Positions 52,737 through 64,000 of a stretch of DNA of 64,000 nt are shown in pieces. Both the position numbers and the translations under genes were made by a program. The number at the start of each line of letters is the position of its first letter. Within the stretch, counting starts at the first letter, position 1. The notes under the pieces were generated by a model, which saw only the letters and a list, made by a program, of their open reading frames with translations, made no database searches and was not told the origin of the DNA. Origin of the DNA: Amycolatopsis jejuensis (lineage in GTDB: Bacteria > Actinomycetota > Actinomycetes > Mycobacteriales > Pseudonocardiaceae); assembly GCF_000717335.1 (NCBI RefSeq), contig NZ_JNYZ01000007.1:248001-312000 (forward strand), given 5' to 3'.

Positions 52737-54335
52737 TCACCCGGCAAACCGATCCGCATCCGCCGCCGCCCAATCCTCCGCCCAACCCGGCAGTGGTTCC
52801 GCAATCAGCTGGCCAGGCTCAAGCCAGTCGAACCACTCCGCGTACGACAGCACCGTCCGCGGGTCCACCCGGCGGCGCAGCTGGTGCGGCGCCAGCCCCG
52901 ACGGGTCGTCCACCCCCATCGCGGCCATGATCCGCAACGCGCTCGCCACCGTGGCCTCCTGATAACGCCGCACCCGCAATGACTTGTCGCCGACATCCAG
53001 CGCCCGGGCCCGTCTCGGGTCCTGCGTCGCCACGCCCACTGGGCACCTGTTCGTATGGCACCGCTGTGACTGGATGCAGCCGACCGCGAACATCATCGCC
53101 CGGGCGGCGTTCGTGTAGTCCGCGCCCTGGATCAGGCGCTTCACCAGGTCTGCGCCGGTGGCCACCTTGCCGCTCGCGCCGAGGCGGATCCGGTCGCGCA
53201 GGCCGGTGCCCACCAGTGCATTGTGGACGATGTGCAGGCCCTCGGTGAGCGGCGTACCCAGGTGGTCGGCAAACTCCAGCGGTGCGGCCCCGGTGCCGCC
53301 TTCCGAGCCGTCGACCACGATGAAGTCCGGCGTCACGCCCTCCGCCAGCATTGCCTTGCACACCGCCAGCACCTGCCGACGGGACCCGACGCACAGCTTG
53401 ATCCCGGTCGGCTTTCCACCGGCGAGCGCGCGCATCCGCGCCACGAACAGCACCAGCTCGCGCGGCGTCGAAAACACCCGGTGATACGGCGGCGACACCA
53501 CGGTCTGCCCCACCGGCACCTCGCGTACCCGCGCGATCTCGGCGTTGACCTTGCTACCCGGCAGCACTCCGCCCATCCCCGGCTTCGCGCCCTGCGACAG
53601 CTTCAGCGACACACATTTCACCGCGTCCTGCGCGGCCTGCCGCGAGAACTCTTCGGGGTCAAAGTCGCCGTCGCGGGTTCGGCAGCCGAAGTAGCCCGTG
53701 CCGATTTCCCAGATCAGGTCGCCGCCGCCGCGCAGGTGGTACTCCGACAGCCCGCCCTCGCCGGTGTCGTGGGCGAAACCGCCGAGTGCGGCGCCGCGGT
53801 TCAGGGCGAGAATTGCGTTGGCGGACAACGATCCGAAGCTCATCGCCGACACGTTCAGCAATGCCATGTCATACGGCCTCGAACAGTCCGGCCCGCCGAC
53901 CCGCACCCGCGGCGGCGAGTCCGGCACTGCCACCGGCGCGAGCGACGGGACCAGGAATTCGTACCCGTCGGCGTACACGTCCCGTTCCGTGCCGAACGGT
54001 TCCTCGGCGGCCGTCCCCTTGGCCCGCTGGTAGACGATCGACCGGACGTTACGGTCGTAGGGGCGGCCGTCGAAGTTGCGCTCCACGAAATACTGCTGCA
54101 TCTCCGGCCGGATGCGCTCGAGCAGGAACCGCGCGTGCCCGAGGACCGGGTAGTTGCGCAGCACCGAATGCCGCCGCTGCACCAGGTCGTATACCCCGGT
54201 CGCGGCCGGCGCGAGCAGTGGTCCCGCGAGGAACCACCACCACGCCGACCCCGCCGCGGTCAGCACCACCGCCCCGCCCGCGAGCACCACCAGCCCCGCG
54301 ACCAGCCCGAACCGGACCAGATTGAATCTCGCCAC
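52737..54335 (-). CDS. FMN-binding glutamate-synthase-like membrane protein
   Basis: 532 aa. Two N-terminal membrane segments (residues about 5-25 and 28-50), then the central/FMN domain of glutamate synthase: NVSAMSFGSLSANAILALNRGA, KPTGIKLCVG, VDGSEGGTGAAPLEFADH and the [3Fe-4S] cysteines CIQSQRCHTNRC. No glutaminase domain, so free ammonia or an unknown partner is the N-donor, if it makes glutamate at all; the related archaeal-type proteins are poorly characterised. Last gene of the FMO-CtpE-formamidase operon, 9 bp after the formamidase. Confidence 0.85.
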   Translation of the reverse strand: MARFNLVRFGLVAGLVVLAGGAVVLTAAGSAWWWFLAGPLLAPAATGVYDLVQRRHSVLRNYPVLGHARFLLERIRPEMQQYFVERNFDGRPYDRNVRSIVYQRAKGTAAEEPFGTERDVYADGYEFLVPSLAPVAVPDSPPRVRVGGPDCSRPYDMALLNVSAMSFGSLSANAILALNRGAALGGFAHDTGEGGLSEYHLRGGGDLIWEIGTGYFGCRTRDGDFDPEEFSRQAAQDAVKCVSLKLSQGAKPGMGGVLPGSKVNAEIARVREVPVGQTVVSPPYHRVFSTPRELVLFVARMRALAGGKPTGIKLCVGSRRQVLAVCKAMLAEGVTPDFIVVDGSEGGTGAAPLEFADHLGTPLTEGLHIVHNALVGTGLRDRIRLGASGKVATGADLVKRLIQGADYTNAARAMMFAVGCIQSQRCHTNRCPVGVATQDPRRARALDVGDKSLRVRRYQEATVASALRIMAAMGVDDPSGLAPHQLRRRVDPRTVLSYAEWFDWLEPGQLIAEPLPGWAEDWAAADADRFAG

Positions 54336-54344
54336 CCGCCGAAA

Positions 54345-55295
54345 CTAGCCGGAGCCACCAGCGCCCGCAGGTCGGCGGATCGCATCGTGGCCGAGAGTGG
54401 CGTGCACGCCCCACGTTTCGTTCACCACTTGCGTCACATGCAGGTCGACGACCGCGCCGGCCAGCGCGAGCGCAACCGTCTTGGACAGGCCGTGCGAATG
54501 CTGGATCCACTGGACCATCGCGTCGAGCGCGGTGGTCGTCGCGACGGCGAGGTCCTCGTCGAAGCCGAACGTGACCCGCGCAGCCGGCGTGACGGCGTGG
54601 ATACCCGGCACGGGTGCACCGGGCAGGACATCGACCGTCATTTCGGTGGTCATCGGACATTCCACCGCGGTACCGGCCACCTCGCCGTCGCCTTGCGCCG
54701 CATGGCCGTCGCCGACGTGCAGCAGCGCGCCGGGCACCGTCACCGGCAGGTACACCGTCGTACCGGCGACGAGGTCTCGGCAGTCGATGTTGCCGCCGAA
54801 CGACGTGCTCGGTGGCATCGTCCGATGCTCGCCCGGTTCGGCCGGGGCGACGCCGAGCACGCCGAGGAACGGCGCGATCGTGACCTCGTGCCCGAGCTGG
54901 TCGGTGGCCGTGCCGCGGTCCGGATCGATGTCCCACAGCAGCCAGGCGGGCGGCTCGCCGGTCACGTTCAGGTCCCGGTTGAGCTTGGTGTCCTTGGCCG
55001 CCGCGACCGTCCAGCCCCACCGGCCGGGCCGGATCGACTTCAGCTGCACGGCCAGCACCGTCCCCGGTTCCGCCGTGCGCACCGCGATCGGACCGGCCAG
55101 GCAGTGCCCGCGCCCCGCCGGGAACATCCGGGGTTGCTCCTCCCCCGGCGTCTCCAACGGCGCGAGATAGCCCCGCGCATCGAGCGCGTCGACGACGACC
55201 GTGTCGCCGGGATCGATTTCGAGCACCGGTGGCGTGTCCTGGTCGAACACGTCCACCACCGCCGCGCGAACCGGGTCGAGCCGGTGCCGCGTCAT
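54345..55295 (-). CDS. Formamidase/acetamidase
   Basis: 316 aa from ATG at 55295, overlapping the CtpE stop (ATGA). FmdA/AmdA family: VLEIDPGDTVVVDALDARG, PMTTEMTVDVLPG, LLHVGDGHAAQGDGEVAGTAVE, the last being the metal/substrate loop with conserved His, Asp and Glu. Hydrolyses formamide or acetamide to the acid and ammonia in the cytoplasm. A glutamate-synthase-like gene follows, which may use that ammonia. Confidence 0.87.
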   Translation of the reverse strand: MTRHRLDPVRAAVVDVFDQDTPPVLEIDPGDTVVVDALDARGYLAPLETPGEEQPRMFPAGRGHCLAGPIAVRTAEPGTVLAVQLKSIRPGRWGWTVAAAKDTKLNRDLNVTGEPPAWLLWDIDPDRGTATDQLGHEVTIAPFLGVLGVAPAEPGEHRTMPPSTSFGGNIDCRDLVAGTTVYLPVTVPGALLHVGDGHAAQGDGEVAGTAVECPMTTEMTVDVLPGAPVPGIHAVTPAARVTFGFDEDLAVATTTALDAMVQWIQHSHGLSKTVALALAGAVVDLHVTQVVNETWGVHATLGHDAIRRPAGAGGSG

Positions 55296-57607
55296 TTCGC
55301 CCACCTCCGCTGGCAGAACCGGACGAGCTCCATGGCCGCGATGCCGGCCGCACCGATGCCGAGCCCGAGCGTCGTGTGGCCGAGCCGGCTCGGGTCGAGC
55401 TCGAAGAAGTCCCGCGGGCCGGGGATCAGGAAGATCAGCAAGGTCGACAGCGCCATCCCCACGATCAGCAGGATCTTCCACCAGCGGAACGGGCGGGCGA
55501 TCGTGGTGAGCGTCCACAGTGCCATCAGCATCAACGTGATCAGCGCGGTGGTACCCGCTTGTTCCGGTGTGGCAACATCTTTCACCGCGACGTACGACCC
55601 GAATGCGGCCAGTCCGATGAGGACTCCCGCCGGGGTGGAGGTCCACAATGCCCGTTTGACGAACCCGGGCCGCACGCGTTCGTCGTTGGGGGTCAAGGAA
55701 AGGACGAACGACGGAATCGCGAGCGTGAACACGGCGATCAGCGTGACGTGCCGCGGCAGGAACGGGTACTGCAGCTGCGCGATCCCGATGGCCAGCGCCA
55801 GCACCACCGAGTACACCGTGCGGACCACGAACAGCGTGGTGAGCCGCTCGATGTTCCCGATCACCCGCCGTCCTTCGGCGACCACGTGCGGCAGCGCGGA
55901 GAACTTGTTGTCCAGCAACACGAACTGCGACACCGAGCGCGCCGCCGGGCTGCCCGAGCCCATCGCGATGCCGATGTCGGCGTCCTTGAGCGCGAGGACG
56001 TCGTTGACGCCGTCACCGGTCATCGCGACCGTGTGCCCCCGCGATTGGATCGCCTGTACCATTTCCCGTTTGCGTTCCGGGGTGACCCGGCCGAACACGC
56101 CGTACCGCTCGGTCGCCTCTTCCAGGGTGCCCGGCAGATTCTGCGCGTCCTGCGGGGTCCGCGCGGTCGGAATGTCCAAAGTGGCCGCCACGGCGCCGAC
56201 GGTCGCCGCGTTGTCCCCGGAAACCACCTTCACGTCCACGTTCTGGGCGGCGAAGTAGTCGACGGTTTCCTTGGCATCCGGCCGGATCCGGTGGTCCAGC
56301 ACCACGAGCGCCACCGGCCGGACGTCACCGACCGTGTCCCCGGCGAGCTCGGCCCTGGCGAGCAGCAGCACCCGGCTGCCGGTGGAACCGATCCGATGAG
56401 CCTGCTCGGATTCCGCGCTGCCCGCCGGAAGCAGGACGTCCGGCGCCCCGAGCACCCACTGTCCATTGTGGCCGAAGCTGGCCCCGCTCCACCGCCGTGC
56501 GGAGGAGAACGCCACCGAATGATCCGCCACCCAGCCGGGATCGGCGGGGTAAGCGTCCACAATGGCCAGTGCGCTGGCGTTCGGGCTGCTGCCCACGCGG
56601 GCGAGCGCGGCCAGCGCGTCGGCGGCCGGGGCACCCTCGTCGAGCACGACGACCTCGGCCAGCTGCATGCCTTCCTCGGTGAGCGTGCCGGTCTTGTCGG
56701 TGCACACGACGTCCACCCGCGCGAGACCTTCCACCGCGGGCAGTTCCTGCACCAGGCACCGCCGCTTGCCGAGCCGTACCACCCCGACCGCGAATGCCAT
56801 GCTGGTCACCAGGACCAGCCCTTCGGGCACCATCGGCTGCAGCGCGGCGACCATCCCGCGCAACGCCTCGGACAGCGGCGCGTGCACCACGAACAGCTGG
56901 TTGAAGATGGTCAGCGCGCCGACCGGGACCAGCAGGTACACGATGAACGTCAGCACCCGGTCGATGTCCCTGCGCAGCCCCGATTTCGTGAGCGTGAACC
57001 GGCCGGCTTCCTCGGCGAGCCGCGCCGCGTAGGCGTCCTTGCCGACCTTGGTGGCGCGGTACGTTCCGCTGCCCGCCACCACGAAACTGCCCGACCGCAC
57101 CTCGTCGCCGGGCTGTTTGACCACCGGATCGGACTCCCCGGTGAGCAGCGATTCGTCGACCTCCAGCCCGGTGCCGCCCAGCACCACGCCGTCGACCACG
57201 ACCTGGTCGCCCTGGCGGAACTCCACCACGTCGTCCAGCACGACCTCGTTGCGCGCGACGTCCACCGGCGCGCCGTCGCGGCGCACGACCGGGCGGACCT
57301 CGCCGAGCACCGCGAGTTTGTCGAGCATCCGTTTCGCGCGGACCTCCTGCACCATGCCGATCGCGGTGTTCGCCACGATCAGGATGGCGAAAATGCCGTC
57401 GGCGAGGTACCCGGTGGAGGCGACGATGAGAAACAGGATGCCGTAGATCAGGTTGATCCGGGTGAAGGCGTTGCCGACGATGATCTGCGTGACGGTGCGG
57501 CTCGTGCGCACCGGAATGTCGTTGACCTGCCCGGCTTCGATTCTCTCGCGCACCTGCGCGGCGGACAGTCCCCGGTCCGGCGCGCTGTTCTCGATCACGG
57601 TTTCCAT
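55292..57607 (-). CDS. ctpE: CtpE-type P-type ATPase
   Basis: 771 aa. TGES at 156-159 (actuator), MVPEGLVL around 259-266 in the ion-binding helix, DKTGTLT with phosphorylated D304, and TGDGVND. No N-terminal metal-binding domain and no CPx motif. The PEGL motif is that of mycobacterial CtpE, reported as a calcium transporter, rather than heavy-metal pumps. Located inside an operon of a FAD monooxygenase, formamidase and glutamate-synthase-like protein; why a calcium pump sits there is unclear. The upstream gene ends four bases before its ATG. Confidence 0.88.
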   Translation of the reverse strand: METVIENSAPDRGLSAAQVRERIEAGQVNDIPVRTSRTVTQIIVGNAFTRINLIYGILFLIVASTGYLADGIFAILIVANTAIGMVQEVRAKRMLDKLAVLGEVRPVVRRDGAPVDVARNEVVLDDVVEFRQGDQVVVDGVVLGGTGLEVDESLLTGESDPVVKQPGDEVRSGSFVVAGSGTYRATKVGKDAYAARLAEEAGRFTLTKSGLRRDIDRVLTFIVYLLVPVGALTIFNQLFVVHAPLSEALRGMVAALQPMVPEGLVLVTSMAFAVGVVRLGKRRCLVQELPAVEGLARVDVVCTDKTGTLTEEGMQLAEVVVLDEGAPAADALAALARVGSSPNASALAIVDAYPADPGWVADHSVAFSSARRWSGASFGHNGQWVLGAPDVLLPAGSAESEQAHRIGSTGSRVLLLARAELAGDTVGDVRPVALVVLDHRIRPDAKETVDYFAAQNVDVKVVSGDNAATVGAVAATLDIPTARTPQDAQNLPGTLEEATERYGVFGRVTPERKREMVQAIQSRGHTVAMTGDGVNDVLALKDADIGIAMGSGSPAARSVSQFVLLDNKFSALPHVVAEGRRVIGNIERLTTLFVVRTVYSVVLALAIGIAQLQYPFLPRHVTLIAVFTLAIPSFVLSLTPNDERVRPGFVKRALWTSTPAGVLIGLAAFGSYVAVKDVATPEQAGTTALITLMLMALWTLTTIARPFRWWKILLIVGMALSTLLIFLIPGPRDFFELDPSRLGHTTLGLGIGAAGIAAMELVRFCQRRWAK

Positions 57608-57611
57608 GCCG

Positions 57612-58730
57612 TCACCGCGCCGAAACCAGCTCGCGGCCCGCGACGGGCTGCTGGCTGGTCATCCAGTGGCTGAAAGCGGCGTAGTTCTGCGCGAATTCTG
57701 CCGGGGACGCGGATTTCTCCACTGCCCCCGACAAGGTCGCCACGTGCTCGTAATGCGGAATCCGGTCCGCCTCGTACCGGGCCAGCGCGTGCTCGGGATC
57801 GTCCGCGAAGTAGCGGGCCAGCAATGCGGCATCCTCGACGCCGAGGGAAGCCCCCGCGGTGATGTGCGGGGACATCGCATGTGCCGAATCCCCTGCCAGC
57901 GCAACCCGCCGAGAGGTCCAGCGCGGCAACGGCGGCACGACCATGATCTGGTTGTGCAGGATCGCTTCCTCGGGCGTCGCCTCGATCAATTCCTCGAGAA
58001 GCGGATTCCAATTGCCGTCATTGAGGTCACGGGCACGAAGAAGGCACTGTTCCTTTTTCGTCCCGGTGAGCTCTGGTGCATTGAACTGCGAAAGCAGCCA
58101 GAACACGCCGCCGTCGTACGTACGCGCGTACCCGCCGCGGGAATCGTTGCGCCCCACCACCATTACGTCACCGGGCGCGGTCGCCACCTCCGGCGGCAGC
58201 ACCGCCCGCCACGCGTGGTGCCCGACGTGCTCGCGCGCCGCCGCGCCGGGCACCAGCTGCTCCCGGACCACCGAATACGCGCCGTCCGCGCCGATGAGCA
58301 GGTCCGCCTCGATCTCGGTGCCGTCGGCAAACTGCGCCGTGACCCCGCCGTCGTGTTCCTCGTACCGGCCGAACCGGGCGCCGAGCCGGATGTTCTCCGC
58401 CCCGATCGCGTCCGCGACCAGCTTGTTCAGCTTCGCCCGGTGCACCAGCAGGTAGTCCCCGACCCCGGCGGGAAACCCGTCGGGCCGGATGATCTTGCCG
58501 TGGTTGTCGTGGAAGTACATTTCACTGGGCTTGCCGATGTCCTGTACCCGGTCGTGCAAGCCCAGCGTGGCGAAAACCGCCAGCGCGTTGCTCCACACGC
58601 CGAGCGATGCCCCGGCCGCCCGGATCTCGTCCGCTTGCTCGCAGACGATCACCTCGGCCCCCGCCTGCCGTAACGCCAGGCCCGCCGTCAAGCCGACGAT
58701 CCCGCCACCGATCACGACTGCTCGTGTCAT
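57612..58730 (-). CDS. FAD-dependent monooxygenase (HpxO/UbiH-like)
   Basis: 372 aa. GxGxxG motif AVVIGGGIVGLTAGLALRQAGAEVIVCEQ, the DG motif LLIGADGAYSVVR and the GD motif RVALAGDSAHAMSPHITAGASLGVEDAALL. Class A aromatic hydroxylase fold; it may oxidise a purine (HpxO makes 5-hydroxyisourate) or an aromatic. First gene of the operon with CtpE and formamidase; ammonia-releasing neighbours make a purine or amide pathway conceivable. The ATG at 58730 lacks a strong ribosome site. Confidence 0.87.
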   Translation of the reverse strand: MTRAVVIGGGIVGLTAGLALRQAGAEVIVCEQADEIRAAGASLGVWSNALAVFATLGLHDRVQDIGKPSEMYFHDNHGKIIRPDGFPAGVGDYLLVHRAKLNKLVADAIGAENIRLGARFGRYEEHDGGVTAQFADGTEIEADLLIGADGAYSVVREQLVPGAAAREHVGHHAWRAVLPPEVATAPGDVMVVGRNDSRGGYARTYDGGVFWLLSQFNAPELTGTKKEQCLLRARDLNDGNWNPLLEELIEATPEEAILHNQIMVVPPLPRWTSRRVALAGDSAHAMSPHITAGASLGVEDAALLARYFADDPEHALARYEADRIPHYEHVATLSGAVEKSASPAEFAQNYAAFSHWMTSQQPVAGRELVSAR

Positions 58731-58926
58731 TTCCGCGCCTCCCGGAAGTGGTTTGTGTGCCCGGTTTCGACGCTAGTGACGTTTGCCGATTAACTCCATT
58801 GCATGCTTGGTACAAAGTCATTCCACCTGTGGTCATCGGCAGCTGGTCCGGAAGGGCAGGAATCCCGGTACTCGACGGGCATCATGTCCGCGCAGCACGG
58901 CCGGGAGCGGAGTGCCGGGTATTACC

Positions 58927-59334
58927 GTGAGCCGCATGATGAAGGCACTGTCTGCAGACCAGCACGACACCGTTCTCGCCGACGGGCTGACCGTCCTGGT
59001 GTTCCGGGTCGCCGAGAGCCCGGCTTGCCGGGAATTCCAGCCGGAACTGGACAAGTTCGCGGCGCGGCGACCGGAGATCGCGGTGTGGACGGTGGAGGCG
59101 ATGGAGCAGCGTGACCTCGCTGAGCGGCACGGCCTGCGCGCGCTGCCGACGATCGTGCTCTACCGCGACGGCCTGCCGGCCCGCCGCTTCGCCGGTGGGA
59201 TGTCGGCAGACGAGCTCGAGGAGGAGGTGGCCGAGCTCGCCGACGCCGACATGCAGGAGGAGTACAACGACTGGATGGTGGAGATGCTGGAGACCGGCGA
59301 AGCAGGCTCACCGCACGTCGGCACGAGCCGCTGA
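58927..59334 (+). CDS. Thioredoxin-fold protein without CxxC
   Basis: 135 aa from GTG at 58927 (in-frame ATGs at 58936 and 58939 are possible starts). Thioredoxin-like order of strands: LVLVFRVAESPACREFQPELDKFAARRPEIAVWTVEAME, HGLRALPTIVLYRDG, with cis-Pro. The active-site CGPC is replaced by SPAC, leaving only the second cysteine, so no ordinary disulphide exchange. It may be a scaffold or glutathionylated-type protein. The C-terminus is acidic. Confidence 0.75.
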   Translation: MSRMMKALSADQHDTVLADGLTVLVFRVAESPACREFQPELDKFAARRPEIAVWTVEAMEQRDLAERHGLRALPTIVLYRDGLPARRFAGGMSADELEEEVAELADADMQEEYNDWMVEMLETGEAGSPHVGTSR

Positions 59335-59341
59335 GCCGTAC

Positions 59342-59518
59342 TCACGGTGACCGCACGAGCCGAAGACTGCCAGCGGCCAACGCGAGCAGATCGGCCGGTG
59401 GTACTCCGGCACGGCGCATGAGCATGGCGGCAACATCCGGGCTCCCGCGCGGCGAAACCACGACGGCCGACCCGGCAATGGTTTCAGGGATCTGATCGGC
59501 CTTCCGCACACATCCCAT
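59342..59518 (-). CDS. Small hypothetical protein
   Basis: 58-aa frame from ATG at 59518 (MGCVRKADQIPETIAG...), in the 240-bp gap between the thioredoxin-like gene and metH. Composition looks protein-like (VVVSPRGSPDVAAMLMRRAG) but there is no recognised family and no strong ribosome site; it could also be the chance end of an older frame. Low confidence. Confidence 0.3.
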   Translation of the reverse strand: MGCVRKADQIPETIAGSAVVVSPRGSPDVAAMLMRRAGVPPADLLALAAGSLRLVRSP

Positions 59519-59574
59519 CGCCCAGGCGCGCACGCCCTTCCCCCACCGCAACCGCGAGCGGTGAGCGGGTTCTG

Positions 59575-63174
<3,600 letters not shown>

Positions 63175-63179
63175 CGCCA

Positions 63180-63280
63180 CCTCCGCATAAGTCCACGGAG
63201 GCGCCCTTGGGATGGTGGTGCCGGCCGAGCGTGGCGGACCACCGGTCCGTTGCAGCGCCTCTCGACCTGGGTGTCGAGAC
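63180..63280 (-). promoter_or_regulatory. Putative S-adenosylhomocysteine riboswitch of metH
   Basis: On the minus strand the leader reads CGAGAGGCGCTGCAACGGACC (63265-63245), a GGACC/GGTCC hairpin, then GCTCGG near 63230 and AAGGGCGCCTC near 63204-63198. These match the SAH-riboswitch core (GAG-GCGCUGCRAC ... GCUCGG ... GGCGC). GAGGCGC at 63261-63255 can pair with GCGCCTC at 63204-63198 (pseudoknot P4). A competing hairpin, CCTCCG (63201-63196) with CGGAGG (63185-63180), would hide the ribosome site. Binding of SAH should therefore free the site and switch metH on. The alignment is from memory, not a covariance search. Confidence 0.75.
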
Positions 63281-63313
63281 TACCGGATGTGACCGTTCCG
63301 TGGGCAGCCGTGT

Positions 63314-63914
63314 TCACTCCGCGGGACGGGCGCCGTCCTCCGGCGGGCTCCCGCGCCACTTCCAGCCGGTCCGGCGCGGACGTCCCGGCAGCTCGATCCG
63401 GCCCGCGCACCAGCGCAGGAAATCCCACGCGCCGGGAACGGGTTCCTGCTCGGGGAACAGCCGCGCGGCGACGCGGGTACACACGTCGCGGGGCGGGTCG
63501 AGGACGGCACCGAGGCCCTGGGCGAGATCATCGCCATGGAGCAGGAGTTCCGCGCAGCCCATGGCCACGAATCCGGCCGGATCCGACTGGCCGGTGGGGG
63601 TGATACGCCCGTTCGCCGGGGTCGCTGGCCCGGACGGCCGAAGCCAGCAGCCGCGCGCCGGTCACGATGAATTCGAGCAGCTCGGCCGGGGTCGCGTCGT
63701 CGTCGGTCTTGGCGAGGAACCGGACGTAGTGGTCGGCCGGGCGGGCGACCACCTGCGCCGCGTACGAAAGGAGCACGTCACCGAGGTGCTCCGCGGTCTG
63801 GCGGCAGTCCCAGTCGAGGTCCCCGGCGCGGCGGGTCCAGTCACTCTCGGTGACCGGTTCCAGCGCGGTGACGACGCTGGTCAGGGCTTCGTCGAGGTCT
63901 TCCGGGGACACCAT
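63314..63914 (-). pseudogene. Maleylpyruvate-isomerase-fold (DinB/MDMPI) gene with 1-bp frameshift
   Basis: ATG at 63914 opens MVSPEDLDEALTSVVTALEPVTESDWTRRAGDLDWDCRQTAEHLGDVLLSYA, an MDMPI-N/DinB helical domain with a metal-binding His (AEHLGD). At about 63596-63600 a G run (five G on the plus strand) shifts the frame; the homology goes on (FVAMGCAELLLHGDDLAQGLGAVLDPP) to 63314. With one base less the protein has 199 aa, the normal length. Run-length error or real disruption. Confidence 0.7.
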
Positions 63915-64000
63915 TCAGCTCCAGAATCCGCAGTGGTGGTCTTGGGTGAACCCGGTCAGCGGGTGCGCGCCGTCCGGGCGGTAGGCGGTGGCGGAGGCCG
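63915..64000 (-). CDS. C-terminal end of an unidentified protein (cut by window edge)
   Basis: Open to the window's right edge. The last residues read ASATAYRPDGAHPLTGFTQD then HHCGFWS, stop at 63915 directly before the next ATG (TGAATGG). Aromatic-rich tail with one Cys; family not recognised. Close spacing suggests an operon with the frameshifted gene. Confidence 0.5.
   Translation of the reverse strand, partial: ASATAYRPDGAHPLTGFTQDHHCGFWS

Overview
This is chromosomal DNA of a high-GC actinomycete. G/C-rich third codon positions, many GTG starts, 4-bp ATGA/GTGA stop-start overlaps and a possible leaderless-promoter pattern (TANNNT about 7 nt before GTG) all point that way. GlgM/GlgC, LysG/LysE, AfsQ-type and CtpE-type genes and large perfect intergenic hairpins suggest Pseudonocardiaceae, perhaps Amycolatopsis; the genus is inferred from memory, not tested.

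Layout. 1-0.6 kb: end of a pentapeptide-repeat protein. 0.6-8.9 kb: a minus-strand operon in the same order as M. tuberculosis Rv0081-Rv0087: ArsR regulator with a perfect operator-like palindrome, NuoB-like subunit, two Mrp/NuoL-type antiporter subunits, HycD, HycP and a HycE large subunit whose four NiFe-ligand cysteines are gone. It ends with two extra genes, one malic-enzyme-like. 9-13 kb: a decayed DUF222 gene, NUDIX and XRE genes, and a run of tiny genes ending in a winged-helix protein. 13.2-16.7 kb: a small low-GC mobile island bounded by 74-bp repeats of the 3' end of an acyl-CoA dehydrogenase gene. It carries a reverse transcriptase overlapping a SLATT-type two-TM protein, a probable anti-phage (UG/Abi-type) pair, and a truncated tyrosine integrase. 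16.6-19.4 kb: acyl-CoA dehydrogenase and 3-hydroxyacyl-CoA dehydrogenase divergent from a TetR gene. 19.4-26 kb: DUF1295, EXPERA and VanY-like proteins, an AfsQ1/AfsQ2-like two-component system with a GerMN-like lipoprotein, and an MFS/TetR pair.

26-33.6 kb: sugar isomerase plus a frameshifted Gfo/Idh/MocA gene, GNAT, TauE with a GntR regulator that has grown a 15-unit hexapeptide tail, LLM oxidoreductase, SGNH hydrolase and a GT1 glycosyltransferase. 33.6-36 kb: glgC-glgM (maltose-1-phosphate/alpha-glucan synthesis). 36-45 kb: PrmC-like methyltransferase, ACAD-like flavoprotein, UspA, an SRPBCC-acyl-CoA synthetase fusion and a 1377-aa TPR membrane protein. 45-49 kb: lysG/lysE and a class A penicillin-binding protein. 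49-49.8 kb: a gene-free stretch full of palindromes. 49.8-52.4 kb: aryl-CoA ligase and a STAS/HATPase pair. 52.4-58.7 kb: a four-gene operon (FAD monooxygenase, CtpE-type P-ATPase, formamidase, glutamate-synthase-like protein). 58.9-64 kb: thioredoxin-fold protein, metH preceded by an apparent S-adenosylhomocysteine riboswitch, and a frameshifted maleylpyruvate-isomerase-fold gene.

The most novel candidates are the RT-SLATT island with its gene-regenerating attachment site, the metal-less hydrogenase-like complex, the metH riboswitch with a visible ribosome-site-sequestering hairpin, and several cases where repeats have been recruited into, or have spilled out of, coding sequence.
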